A stretch of 64,000 nucleotides of DNA, taken from the NCBI RefSeq assembly GCF_034274695.1, contig NZ_CP128362.1, positions 8,000,501 to 8,064,500 on the forward strand, read 5' to 3'. Both the position numbers and the translations under genes were made by a program. Below, in pieces: positions 26,856 through 36,500 of the stretch; position 1 is the first letter of the stretch; every line of letters begins with the position of its first letter. Origin of the DNA: Chitinophaga sp. LS1 (GTDB taxonomy: Bacteria; Bacteroidota; Bacteroidia; Chitinophagales; Chitinophagaceae). The notes below the pieces were generated by a model. That model worked only from the letters and a program-made list of their open reading frames with translations, had not been told where the DNA came from and searched no databases.

Positions 26856-27344
26856 ATGAACAGTTTATTTGCGCAACTTTTTACATCTCTGCAAACCCAC
26901 ATCGCTACAGCAGTTCCGGAGATACAAGGTATTTTACCAGAGATGGGGCAAACAGAAATTTATAGCAGTGTACCTGCTATATGGCCATGTGTATTTATTG
27001 ACTTCAACAGTGTCACTTTTACAGAAATACTCAATCAGGGACAACGGGCAAATGGTGAGCTCCAATTGAGGTTAGTATATTATGTACTCGCTGATGATGG
27101 GGTTACTTTTTTAGACACGACGACCGTGATGGGTTATTATGAAGTAGAAAGAAAATTGCACGAAGCATTGCAGGGATGGAGTAGTGATGGCATCAATCCG
27201 CTGAGTAGAATTAAAGTAAATACGGAGGTAAGATCGGATGCATTCAGGGCAAGGGTGCTGACGTATAGTCTGGATTTTGAGGAGTATTTGCCTGTGAGTA
27301 CGGTCCCAGGTTCAAAACCACAACTGGCAATTAATGTACTTTGA
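26856..27344 (+). CDS. Putative tail completion/terminator protein, divergent from the tail operon
   Basis: A 162-residue protein from the ATG at 26856 (an upstream in-frame ATG at 26799 exists). Its pattern, IYSSVPAIWPCVFIDFNSV near the N-terminus, then LQLRLVYYVLADDG and ARVLTYSLDFEEYLP, resembles Mu gp37-type and gpU-type tail completion proteins that cap the tube end. It is transcribed away from the tail operon, an unusual orientation for a structural gene, and ends before a pair of terminators. Confidence 0.6.
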   Translation: MNSLFAQLFTSLQTHIATAVPEIQGILPEMGQTEIYSSVPAIWPCVFIDFNSVTFTEILNQGQRANGELQLRLVYYVLADDGVTFLDTTTVMGYYEVERKLHEALQGWSSDGINPLSRIKVNTEVRSDAFRARVLTYSLDFEEYLPVSTVPGSKPQLAINVL

Positions 27345-27455
27345 GTGTCAGCAACAATATACATTACGCCCAAATGAAAAAGAGGTCATAAATAAATAAA
27401 ACCGCTGAGAATCGCATAAATGGAGACCTGGTTCCATTAGGTATCCGAATTAAAA

Positions 27456-27483
27456 GAGCGTGTATCAATTAAGGTACACGCTC
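27456..27483. terminator. Stem-loop, first of a tandem pair
   Basis: A 9-bp perfect stem (27456-27464 with 27475-27483) around a loop that includes CAATTAAG. It resembles the second hairpin at 27487 in loop sequence and stem apex, but is followed by a weaker T/A run. Confidence 0.6.
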
Positions 27484-27486
27484 AAT

Positions 27487-27526
27487 AAAAAAAGCCTGTA
27501 TCAATTAAGATACAGGCTTTTTTTTT
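27487..27526. terminator. Strong bidirectional intrinsic terminator
   Basis: An 11-bp GC-containing stem (27491-27501 with 27510-27520) and loop CAATTAAG, flanked by seven A on the left and nine T on the right, so it can end transcription from both the divergent tail-completion gene and the regulator-like gene at 27548. Confidence 0.9.
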
Positions 27527-27547
27527 CAGGGTTAACAATCGTTGACA

Positions 27548-27859
27548 TTACCACGTCAACCATGGATAGAGCAGCCGTAGTTGCCTGAGGTCGGGTTGTT
27601 CTTTTTTCATAATGGTTTCCAGTCGGTCACTGTTACATTGCATCCGGTAAATAATATTACTGTTCTTGATGTAGAACTCTTTGGATAACTCCTGTACAGC
27701 GGCATCATACCGTTTATGCTGCAGTTTGATGTAATAATAATACCGGTGCAGCAGGCATTCGTCTCTCAGGGCGATCATATCGGCAGAGCGGCCTTTACGC
27801 ACTGTTTTGGAGACAGGATTTTCTATGAAATGATTGAAAAGGGTGTTTTGTCCTCGCAT
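27548..27859 (-). CDS. Small putative regulator or phage-associated protein
   Basis: A 103-residue basic protein (RGRSADMIALRDECLLHRYYYYIK divided at residues 23-45, and KEFYIKNSNIIYRM) ending QLRLLYPWLTW. Similar short proteins occur in Bacteroidota prophages and look like DNA-binding adaptors with a helix-turn-helix-like middle (YDAAVQELSKEFYIKNSNII). I do not recognise a named family. It sits beside the tail island and downstream of a DnaA-box palindrome, so control of the island is a reasonable but unproven guess. Confidence 0.5.
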   Translation of the reverse strand: MRGQNTLFNHFIENPVSKTVRKGRSADMIALRDECLLHRYYYYIKLQHKRYDAAVQELSKEFYIKNSNIIYRMQCNSDRLETIMKKEQPDLRQLRLLYPWLTW

Positions 27860-27983
27860 ACGTTTAATTTCTTTGTTTGTGATTGATTAACCGCCGTGCT
27901 GCATGGATGCCGGTAAATGGTTATTTTGTTCTTCAGTATCAAAGTTAGCAGGTCACTTACTATACTTTCTGCGTAGTGAGGGG

Positions 27984-28007
27984 TATGTGGATAAAGTTAT
28001 CCACATA
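27984..28007. promoter_or_regulatory. Palindrome of two perfect DnaA boxes
   Basis: TGTGGATAA (27986-27994) and TTATCCACA (27997-28005) are two perfect copies of the DnaA box in opposite orientation, 2 bp apart, with the palindrome extending to 27984-28007. It lies 125 bp upstream of the small gene at 27548-27859 and after the stop of the PorP gene. It may bind DnaA or another dimeric regulator. Confidence 0.65.
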
Positions 28008-28049
28008 TTTCCAGGGTTAAATATGCATTGAAAAACAATCAGTTGTATA

Positions 28050-29051
28050 TTAAAAATGACGAGGGCATTGTACCTTATTCATGCTGGCGCTACTGGGGAT
28101 GGTAATGCCTAAAGAGAGCTCATGTGACCCCCGTTGATATCGTGAAATTCCACTGGTCGAAAAGTCGTAAGAATAGCCAATTCTGAAGTTGTCATTTGCA
28201 TAGACCTCCATCATCAGGCTAAAGGCATTGTTAGGGTCTAAATTGGGCTGTAAATTCGTATTTCCGGGATAATTGAACCCTGTACGGTAAGAGGCACCCA
28301 GCCACAAAGTCTCCTGCAATAAAACGAAGACATTCACATCGACATTTACAGGTCCTTTAAAGTCGCCTTTTACCATGATGGAAGGTTTTAACTGCACTTC
28401 CTGGTTTAGTGAAAATATGGTACCCGCGGAGAGATACAGGTGCCTGGATTTGCGTAAGGTAGAATACAACAATCCATTCCCTAAAAAGATCTTGCCGCTG
28501 GTATAAGCAGAAAATAAATTCAATACAGACACACCTACAAATGAAGTAGCGGAGTTATAATAAAGGCCGACCCGTGCATCAGGTACTAATGTAGATTGAC
28601 GACCCAGTATTACGTCAGGATCATCTGCATCTACATATTTACGATTGCTGCCATCCACACTGTAATTCGTGACACCGACACCCAAACCAACTGCCAGTGT
28701 TTTTTCACCTTCCCAATCCATAGGCATACGGTATGAATAGTTCACAAACAGTGCTGTGGAAGATTGCGGACCTAATTTTTCAAAAGCCGTTAACACCCCC
28801 CATCCGACTCTTCCATCTGAATAATCTGTCAAACCATCCGCCGAGATCGTACCAGTGACCGGTGCCCCCGGAAACCCTGCCCACTGCTGCCTGTAGCTAC
28901 TGTGCAGGTATAGTTCTTCCTTGTATCCTGCATAGGCAGGATTTACACTCAGTCCGTTAAAAACGTACTGACTGAACTGCACCTCCTGCTGTGCGTGCGC
29001 CCGCAGGAAGAACAGGAAGAAAACTAATATGGTGATACTCCTTTGTTTCAT
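28050..29051 (-). CDS. PorP/SprF family type IX secretion-associated outer membrane protein
   Basis: A 333-residue exported beta-barrel (signal peptide 1-20) with PorP/SprF hallmarks: QEVQFSQYVFNGLSVNPAYAG at the N-terminus (key: FSQYVFN, NPAYAG), SSYRQQWAGFPGAP, and a C-terminal FRIGYSYDFSTSGISRYQRG followed by SHELSLGI. These proteins anchor partner surface proteins secreted through T9SS. Its partner is the CHU_C protein encoded 4 bp upstream in the same operon, a classical sprB/sprF-type pair. Confidence 0.95.
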   Translation of the reverse strand: MKQRSITILVFFLFFLRAHAQQEVQFSQYVFNGLSVNPAYAGYKEELYLHSSYRQQWAGFPGAPVTGTISADGLTDYSDGRVGWGVLTAFEKLGPQSSTALFVNYSYRMPMDWEGEKTLAVGLGVGVTNYSVDGSNRKYVDADDPDVILGRQSTLVPDARVGLYYNSATSFVGVSVLNLFSAYTSGKIFLGNGLLYSTLRKSRHLYLSAGTIFSLNQEVQLKPSIMVKGDFKGPVNVDVNVFVLLQETLWLGASYRTGFNYPGNTNLQPNLDPNNAFSLMMEVYANDNFRIGYSYDFSTSGISRYQRGSHELSLGITIPSSASMNKVQCPRHF

Positions 29052-29055
29052 TCTC

Positions 29056-31698
29056 CTATCTCGTAATCAGTTCTATATATCCCTTGTATAACTGTGGCCC
29101 ACCAGCCATATTAATCCTGAGCACATAGTAATAAATGCCTGCACTCAGCCCCTCTCCTTTCCAATTGTTATTGTAATTCTCACTACGATACACCTGGTTG
29201 CCCCAACGATTAAAGATCTCCAGTTGCGATCCGGGATAGAGGTCCAGTCCTTTGATCACGAACTGATCGTTCTTTCCATCGCCATTGGGAGTGATCACAT
29301 TAGGTACAAAAAAAGTCGCACTGATGGCAGGTGTGGCCACTGTACTTGAATTATTTGAATTGTCAGGATCTGTTTCGCTGGCAGAAACAATGGCCGTATT
29401 TTGCAATACACCCGCTGCTGTAACACGGGCCCTGAATGATAAGGTAGCTGATTTCAACACCTTCAGTGTATCGATGTTCCACACTACTTCATTCACGGCC
29501 GCATTGTAGGTAACATAACCTGTAGAAGGTGTAAGTGCTGTGGCAAAAGACAGGTTGTATGGAAAATCATCTGTGATGATCAGGGAAGTGGCATTGTCCA
29601 GTCCTTTGTTATACACGGTGAGCAGGAAGGAAATTTCATCCCCGATACCGATGGTGCCGACTGTTTCCAGTGTCTTCACAATGCTTACATCCGCGGTGGG
29701 TGCTTCGGTGAAGGCTACGTAACGGGTACAGGTTGCTTTTGTACTGGCGTCGGTGACAGTAACATATACACTGCCATTGGGTTGTGCGTTGGCAGAAATC
29801 GTACTGTACTTACCGTATGCATCTGCATGGGTACTGGTAGTAGTGCCATCAGGAAAGCTCACGATGACAGATGCATTGGGGAGTGTAGTGCCGGTGATGA
29901 CAATCTGCCCACCTACCTGTTTTACAGGTGTGTTGATAATAAACAGCGAGATCACAGATACCAGCTTTACCCTGATAGCCGCAGAGCAGGTATTCGCATC
30001 TTTTACAGTGATGCTGTAAGTACCTTCCGGCAATCTGCCAATGGTGCTGGTAGTTGCTCCTGTACTCCATTGCAGCGTATATGGCCCTACCCCACCAGTC
30101 GCAACGGCGGTCAGGCTACCCGTCGCATCGCCGGGGCAACCAACGGATATTTGTGATACGGTGATACCGATTACATCCGGTTCTGTGATGATGGCAGTTT
30201 GTGTATTGGATACACAACCATTGGCACCTGTTACCGCAATACTATAAGTGCCGGGAGCCAGTCCTTTGAATACAGAGTCTGTCTGCCATGCACCGCCATT
30301 AATGGCATATTGATTTCCGGTGCTGGAAGCAACTACCCTGATAATACCATCTTTCAACCCATTACATGTCACGTTTGCAGGTGTGAGGGTGAAAGTAGGG
30401 GCAGAGGAGACATAGACTTTCTTTGTCGCAGAGTCAGTACAACCAGTTGTCACGACCTGGTATTTAATCGTGGCGATGCCTCCTGATATCCCATTTACGG
30501 TGCCACTGCCATCTACAACGGCAACGGGGGTATTATTGCTACTCCACGTACCTCCGGCTACCGATACGTTTAGGGAAATCTGGTTATTTTCACACAGGGT
30601 ACTGTCTCCGGTGATGGTAATGGCAGTAGTGGGTACTTTATCTTCATTGGCTACGATGTGTACGATTTCGCCGGCAGCTACAGAAATAGCATTTACGGTG
30701 GCTGTGGAGCCATCAGGATCATAAATGGAATAGCTGCTTAGCTTCCAGCCACAAACACCTGTGGCGGTCAGGTTATAGGTGCCGGCAGTAACTGGTATAA
30801 TCACACTATTATCTTTCTGAGTAGTCCGGATCCTTTCGCCATCCAGCCAGCTGGTAGTGGTACGGCTATAGATCGTGGTATTGTTACTGCTCCAAACAGC
30901 ACCATCATAGGCGGTCGTTTTAGTCAGATCAGATTTTGCGGTGGCATCTGTGGTCCAGGTGGTGCCATTGTAATAAGCTCCATTCGCATAGATGTAACTT
31001 TGGCCATCAATGGCGATATCGGTGTATGCCGTGGTACTTATATTCGTAGGCGTACCGCCGGTAAACGGAATAGTATATACCCCGTTCCCTACATAGACAA
31101 CGGTGCCGGTATAAGGCTGAATATCCAAACGGGTAGCTGCGGCACTGATACCCAATAGTTGCGCCCAGCTATCGCCATAGGGTGCGGCAGTACTGGTATT
31201 CGTCAGGATACTGCCATCTCCCCTGGTAATGGCGATACGGCCACTGCCATAGGCGATATCCACCGCAACAGTACCTGCGTGAAAAGAAGGGCGATAAATT
31301 GTATTGAGGGTAGTACCGTCGAAGAAGTAAGCCGTACCGGTAGCATCCACACTTACAAACTGACCGGTGCCGGCGCCATCGATGGCCACTGCCTGGTAGC
31401 TCGTACTGGTCCACTGACTACTTCCTGAAGGACGACGATAAACGGTATAGCTGGATTGGAGACTGGCCCATAGCTCTCCCCGCTCACCAGCGCCAATGTC
31501 GCTGATGGGATTCAATGTAGAAGGAATGTCATTGAGAATAAAATCCGTGCTTCCATTCAGTGAGAATTGGAAATCGGGCGATATGGTATCATCCTGGCTG
31601 TTAACGTGTAAGTAGATGTAACCTTGCTGTGGGTATGCTGCTTGCACGAAAAGTAAGAATATAAGTGACCATAATGTACTCCAGGCAGGTCGAGGCAT
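29056..31698 (-). CDS. Giant gliding-motility-associated (CHU_C) surface protein
   Basis: About 880 residues from the ATG at 31698, chosen because it directly precedes a signal peptide (MPRPAWSTLWSLIFLLF); an upstream ATG at 31761 would add 21 residues. Regions: a propeller-like N-terminal part (to about 360), Ig-like domains, SprB-type repeats (TVTGANGCVSN, ATGGVGPYTLQWSTGATT), a DUF11 domain (about 690-790) and the C-terminal type B sorting module (VITPNGDGKNDQFVIKGLDL to GLSAGIYYYVLRI). Secreted by T9SS and held by the PorP/SprF protein downstream; likely an adhesin. Confidence 0.93.
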   Translation of the reverse strand: MPRPAWSTLWSLIFLLFVQAAYPQQGYIYLHVNSQDDTISPDFQFSLNGSTDFILNDIPSTLNPISDIGAGERGELWASLQSSYTVYRRPSGSSQWTSTSYQAVAIDGAGTGQFVSVDATGTAYFFDGTTLNTIYRPSFHAGTVAVDIAYGSGRIAITRGDGSILTNTSTAAPYGDSWAQLLGISAAATRLDIQPYTGTVVYVGNGVYTIPFTGGTPTNISTTAYTDIAIDGQSYIYANGAYYNGTTWTTDATAKSDLTKTTAYDGAVWSSNNTTIYSRTTTSWLDGERIRTTQKDNSVIIPVTAGTYNLTATGVCGWKLSSYSIYDPDGSTATVNAISVAAGEIVHIVANEDKVPTTAITITGDSTLCENNQISLNVSVAGGTWSSNNTPVAVVDGSGTVNGISGGIATIKYQVVTTGCTDSATKKVYVSSAPTFTLTPANVTCNGLKDGIIRVVASSTGNQYAINGGAWQTDSVFKGLAPGTYSIAVTGANGCVSNTQTAIITEPDVIGITVSQISVGCPGDATGSLTAVATGGVGPYTLQWSTGATTSTIGRLPEGTYSITVKDANTCSAAIRVKLVSVISLFIINTPVKQVGGQIVITGTTLPNASVIVSFPDGTTTSTHADAYGKYSTISANAQPNGSVYVTVTDASTKATCTRYVAFTEAPTADVSIVKTLETVGTIGIGDEISFLLTVYNKGLDNATSLIITDDFPYNLSFATALTPSTGYVTYNAAVNEVVWNIDTLKVLKSATLSFRARVTAAGVLQNTAIVSASETDPDNSNNSSTVATPAISATFFVPNVITPNGDGKNDQFVIKGLDLYPGSQLEIFNRWGNQVYRSENYNNNWKGEGLSAGIYYYVLRINMAGGPQLYKGYIELITR

Positions 31699-31876
31699 AA
31701 CTATATGGTGAATAAGCGGGATGATGGGATAGCCCCCCCTTTCTAAATACACAGTTCTCAAAACAAAGATATATTATTTGATACAATTATACAATATGAT
31801 TAAATAATAATATTAATTTATTGAGGCATAGACAACAACGAAAATTTTGCAAGCTAATTTTTCGGTAAATTGCATC

Positions 31877-32437
31877 ATGGATTTATTAGGTTTTCTGCGT
31901 CAGGAATTCGATCTGCCTGCCAACATCTGCTCAGAACTGGAACTGGCTTTCACCTGCGAGACCCTTCCCAAACACCATAAACTTCTGCTACCGGATTCTT
32001 TGTCGAAAAAAGTATACTTTATTGAGTCCGGATTGCTACGGTCTTATTACACAAAAGACGACAAAGACATCACCCATTTCTTCTTTTCTGAGAATTCGTT
32101 TAGTCTTTCAATTGAGAGCGTCTTTTATAACACGCCCTCCCCCATCGGCCTGGAATTGTTAGAACCCTCAACCCTCCGCTGGATCTACTTCAATGACCTG
32201 GAAATTTACATCAACAAATATAACCAACTGGAAAAACTGATGCGGATACTCCTGATTGACGTCATGAAAAAATTGTCAGAAAGGTTGTATATGACTCAGT
32301 TTCAGTCGGCCCAGGAAAGGTATAAAACCATACTGGAAAAGCACCCTGACATACTATTGAGAGCCCCATTAGGTCATATCGCATCTTACATCGGCATCAC
32401 CCAGCAAAGACTGAGTGTGATCAGGAGTCAGAAATAA
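31877..32437 (+). CDS. Crp/Fnr family transcriptional regulator
   Basis: A 186-residue protein from the ATG at 31877. The cyclic-nucleotide-binding-type barrel (about 20-120) contains YFIESGLLRSYYTKDDKDIT and FFSENSF, the usual phrases of Bacteroidota Crp-like proteins, and the C-terminus has a helix-turn-helix (GHIASYIGITQQRLSVIR). Residues for cAMP binding are not conserved, as is common in this group, so the ligand is unknown. A -7-like TAAATTGC lies 11 nt before the start. It is divergent from the CHU_C operon and upstream of the efflux operon, which it may control. Confidence 0.9.
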   Translation: MDLLGFLRQEFDLPANICSELELAFTCETLPKHHKLLLPDSLSKKVYFIESGLLRSYYTKDDKDITHFFFSENSFSLSIESVFYNTPSPIGLELLEPSTLRWIYFNDLEIYINKYNQLEKLMRILLIDVMKKLSERLYMTQFQSAQERYKTILEKHPDILLRAPLGHIASYIGITQQRLSVIRSQK

Positions 32438-32533
32438 GCACAACAATATCCTGTATCGGCATGTTTTTTAATATAGATTAAAAATTACTCCGGAATCTTA
32501 TTGAAATTTTGCCATATAATTAATGTAGTGCTT

Positions 32534-33568
32534 ATGTTACAGAAATGTACCTGCTGGCTAGCTGCCATCGTCATCTTTACCAGCAGTTGTCATACAGGAG
32601 GCAAACCATCCTCCACCCAGGATGCTGCCATTCCCGTGATCACCCAGACCGTTCAGAACACCACCGCCAGCCATGCCATCAACATCAGCGGCAATATAGA
32701 AGGTAGTAAAACCGTACATCTTGGTTTTATGGTAGCCGGGAAGATCAATTATATCGCTGCCGACGAAGGACAGACCATTGCCAGCGGGCAATTACTTGCC
32801 AGTCTCGACCCGCAGAACTATGCCATTGCCAAGGAAATGGCGGATGCCAGTACCAACCAGGCACAGGATGAATTCAATCGTCTGAAACTCATGTATGACC
32901 GCAAGAGCATCAGTGAGAGCGACTTTAGCAAGATCACCAATACCCTTGCACAGGCACGTGCACAGCAAAAACTACAAGCCAAGAACCTTTCCGATACAAA
33001 ACTCTTTAGTCCTATCAGCGGGGTTTTACTAAAGAAGAGCGCTGAAGCGGGTGAGATCACCAGTGCAGGAATGCCACTCTTCACCGTGTCAGATATTCGT
33101 ACTGTGAAGGTGAATGCCTACATCCCGGAGAGTGAACTGAATAATGTGAAGCTGGGACAGGAAGCTGCTGTACTGGTAGGCGCCGTGAATGAAACCTTCC
33201 ATGGTAAGGTTACTGAAGTGGGTGCTGCCGCCGATGCAGCTGCCCGCGCCTTTACGGTAAAGATCACCCTGGACAATCCTCACCTCCTGATCAGACCGGG
33301 TATGATCGCTGAAATCAAACTGGCCAGCGGCAATGTGAGCAATATCCTCGCCATTCCGGTGGAAGCGGTGATGCACGACATCGACGGACAAACCTACGTG
33401 TACGCAGTAGATCCGCAGCGCCACCAGGCTTTCAAAAGAAAAGTAAGCGTCGGCCAACTTAATGGCAACCTGATGGAGATCACCTCTGGCCTGAATGCCG
33501 GCGAACAGATAGTGACCGGCGGTCAGCAAAAACTCAATGACGGTGCTGTTGTTTCTCTCTCTAAATGA
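32534..33568 (+). CDS. RND efflux periplasmic adaptor (membrane fusion protein)
   Basis: A 344-residue lipoprotein from the ATG at 32534 (lipobox ending FTSSC at residue 19). HlyD-like layout: barrel-sandwich halves (IEGSKTVHLGFMVAGKINYI and LFSPISGVLLKKSAEAGEI around a coiled-coil hairpin at about 95-155), beta-barrel domain and membrane-proximal domain (LNAGEQIVTGGQQKLNDG). It joins the inner membrane pump to the TolC channel. The following pump gene overlaps its stop by 4 bp (ATGA), so the three genes form one operon. Confidence 0.95.
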   Translation: MLQKCTCWLAAIVIFTSSCHTGGKPSSTQDAAIPVITQTVQNTTASHAINISGNIEGSKTVHLGFMVAGKINYIAADEGQTIASGQLLASLDPQNYAIAKEMADASTNQAQDEFNRLKLMYDRKSISESDFSKITNTLAQARAQQKLQAKNLSDTKLFSPISGVLLKKSAEAGEITSAGMPLFTVSDIRTVKVNAYIPESELNNVKLGQEAAVLVGAVNETFHGKVTEVGAAADAAARAFTVKITLDNPHLLIRPGMIAEIKLASGNVSNILAIPVEAVMHDIDGQTYVYAVDPQRHQAFKRKVSVGQLNGNLMEITSGLNAGEQIVTGGQQKLNDGAVVSLSK

Positions 33569-36500
33569 TCTTCATCATGAATCTTGTACAATCTGCTTTA
33601 AAATATAAACAGGTGACGTTATCCGTACTACTGCTCGTATTTGCAGTAGGCGTGAACTCCCTGCTCACCATGCCCAGAAGGGAAGACCCGAAAATCACGA
33701 TCAGGCAGGGGCTGGTGATCGCTTACTTTCCCGGCGCCAATTCTGCGCAGGTGGAAGACCAGGTGACGAAAAAACTGGAACAATACCTTTTTCAATTTGA
33801 AGAAGTAAGAAAGGATAAGACCTACTCTACCTCACAGGATGGCATGGTCATCGTGAATGTAGAACTGGGAGAAAAAGTAAAGAACCCGGATGTATTTTGG
33901 AGCAAACTGCGGCACCAGTTATTGGTAGGTAAGTCTATCGACTTTCCGCAAGGTGTACGCGGACCCATTGTGAACTCTGACTTTGGGGATACGGAAGCAC
34001 TCGTGATTGGTATTGAAAGTGATGCCGCGACTTATACCCAGCTGAACGAATATGCACAGAAGATGGAAGATGCCATCCGGACCATCAAAGCATCTTCCAA
34101 GATCAAACGTATTGGCGAACAGAAAGAACAGATCACCGTTACTTCCAATTCTGAAAAGCTGGCACAATATGGTATCAATGTAACACAGGTAACACGCGTG
34201 TTGCAATCACAGAATACCATTATGGCGACAGGGGATGTAAAAACAGATGTGACCAAGGCACCACTGTATACGACTGGTTACTATAATACAGAAAACCAGA
34301 TTGCCAACCAGATTGTGGGTACGACGAGAACAGGTGCGACTGTGCGTTTGGGAGATGTGGCCAGTATCAATCGTACTTATGCAGATCCTTCTTCGCTGAT
34401 CACGGTGAATGGACACAAGGCCATGATGCTGACCGTGCAGATGCTGGAAGGCAACAACATTGTAAAATTTGGTGAAGCGGTGCAGCAGAAACTGGATGAG
34501 GTATCCAAGCTCTTACCATCCAATGTACATATCACTACGGTTGTGAATCAGCCGGGGTTGGTAGATGAAAACGTTTCTCACTTTATCAGGGAGTTCTTCC
34601 TTGCGATCATATCAGTCGTGATCGTAGTGATCTTATTGCTACCATTACGTATTGCGGCAGTAGCTGCTATGGCCATTCCGATGACCATTGCGGTGACATT
34701 TGCCATCATGCACCTCCTTGGGATAGAGTTACACCAGGTGTCACTGGCCGCATTGATCGTAGTATTGGGGATGGTGGTGGATGATGCGATTGTAATTGCA
34801 GATAACTACGTAGAATTACTGGATGAAGGAAAAGACAGATGGACGGCGGCGTGGAAAAGTGCAACAGACCTGGTAGTACCTGTGTTGGCAGCAACGGTAA
34901 CGATCATCGCTTCTTTTATGCCGATGGTAATGATCACAGGTGCAGTAGGTGAATTCATTGTAGCGTTGCCGATTACAGTAGCCGTGGCATTGGGATCTTC
35001 CTTTATAGTGGCGATGGTGCTGACACCGTTGTTGTGCTTTACTTTCATCAAAAAAGGGTTGCACAGTCCGGAGAAAACGAAGAAGAGAAAGTCCTTGCTG
35101 GACCGAATGCAGCATGCATATAACAGTGCATTGGACTGGTGTGTGGTGCATCCGAAGACGGTGATCATTGGTAGTTTATTGACGATTCCATTGGCTGGTT
35201 TATTGTATACAAAAGGGATCAGACAAAAGTTCTTCCCTGCAGCCGAAAGGAACCAGTTTGTAGTAGAGCTGTGGATGCCGACAGGCACCAGACTGGAAAA
35301 GACGGATGATGCGATACACAGGCTCACTGCATTGATCAAAAACGATCCCCGTGTTACATCATATGCTACGTTCTCAGGTACGAGTGCGCCGCGTTTCTAC
35401 TACAACTATTCACCGGAAGTACCTGTGAGTAACTACGGACAGATTTTAATTAACACAACTACAGAAGCAACTACCAATGCCCTCTCTTTGGAGCTGGAGC
35501 AAAAGGTAGCTGCTGCTGTACCGGAAGGTTTGCCACAGGTAAAACTGATGCAACAGGGCTCTGTGCTAAAGTCTCCGGTTGAAGTGCGTATTATAGGAGA
35601 TGACATCAGCAGACTGAAACAGATTGGAGAAGAAGTGCAGAAAATCGTTCAGAATACCAAAGGTAGTTATCTTGTAAGAAGTGATTTTAGGGAAGACTAT
35701 TATGGCGTAGGCATTCAGCTGAAAGATGAAGCCAACAGGCTTGGCTTTGCGACAGCCAGCATAGCACAATCAGTTTATACAGGTTTTAGTGGTTACCCTG
35801 TATCTACAATGTATGAGGGAAACAACCCGATTGACATTGTATTGAGGCTGGATGAAAAAAGCCGTCGCAGCTTTAGTGACCTGGAAAACATGTACCTGGA
35901 ATCTCCGGTTACAGGTGCCAGTGTCCCCCTGCGTCAGATAGCTTCCCTTATTCCTGAATGGCAGACAGGTAAGATCATGCACCGTAATGGTGTAAGAACA
36001 TTGACCGTGCTGAGTGAAACGGCAGACAATGTATTGCCTGCCGACCTGCTGAAAGCCATTCAACCAGCTATCAGCAAACTCACGCTGCCACCGGGTTACC
36101 AGATTGTATATGGTGGTGAAGATGCGAATAAGAAAGAGACATTCAGTCAGATGATGGTTGTACTGGCGATCAGTCTTGTAGCCATCTTTTTCATACTGCT
36201 CTTCCAGTTCCGCAACCTGAAAGAAGCCACCATCATCATGCTCACTATTCCGCTCAGTTTATTTGGTGCCATGGCAGGGTTGTACATGACGCATAACAAC
36301 TTTGGGTTTACGGCTTTTGTAGGCTTAATCAGTTTGTCAGGTATCGTAGTGCGAAATGCCATCATACTCGTAGATCATACCAATGAACTATTGAAGCATG
36401 GCATGGACATACGCACAGCAGCGATTGAATCAGGCAAGCGCAGGCTGCGACCTATCTTCCTCACTGCGATGGCTGCTGCAATCGGGGTATTGCCTATGAT

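Noticed and set aside
13839-27859. Intact or defective prophage
   Set aside because: No integrase, terminase, portal, capsid, replication or lysogeny gene was found and all tail frames are intact, so a headless tail device fits better. A domesticated remnant cannot be fully excluded.
27984-28007. DnaA boxes as a replication origin
   Set aside because: Only two boxes are present, there is no AT-rich unwinding region with a box cluster and no dnaA/dnaN gene, so an origin is unlikely; a regulatory site is more plausible.
29285-31428. Plus-strand frames opposite the CHU_C gene
   Set aside because: They mirror the repetitive Thr/Gly-rich coding sequence on the minus strand and show no family features.
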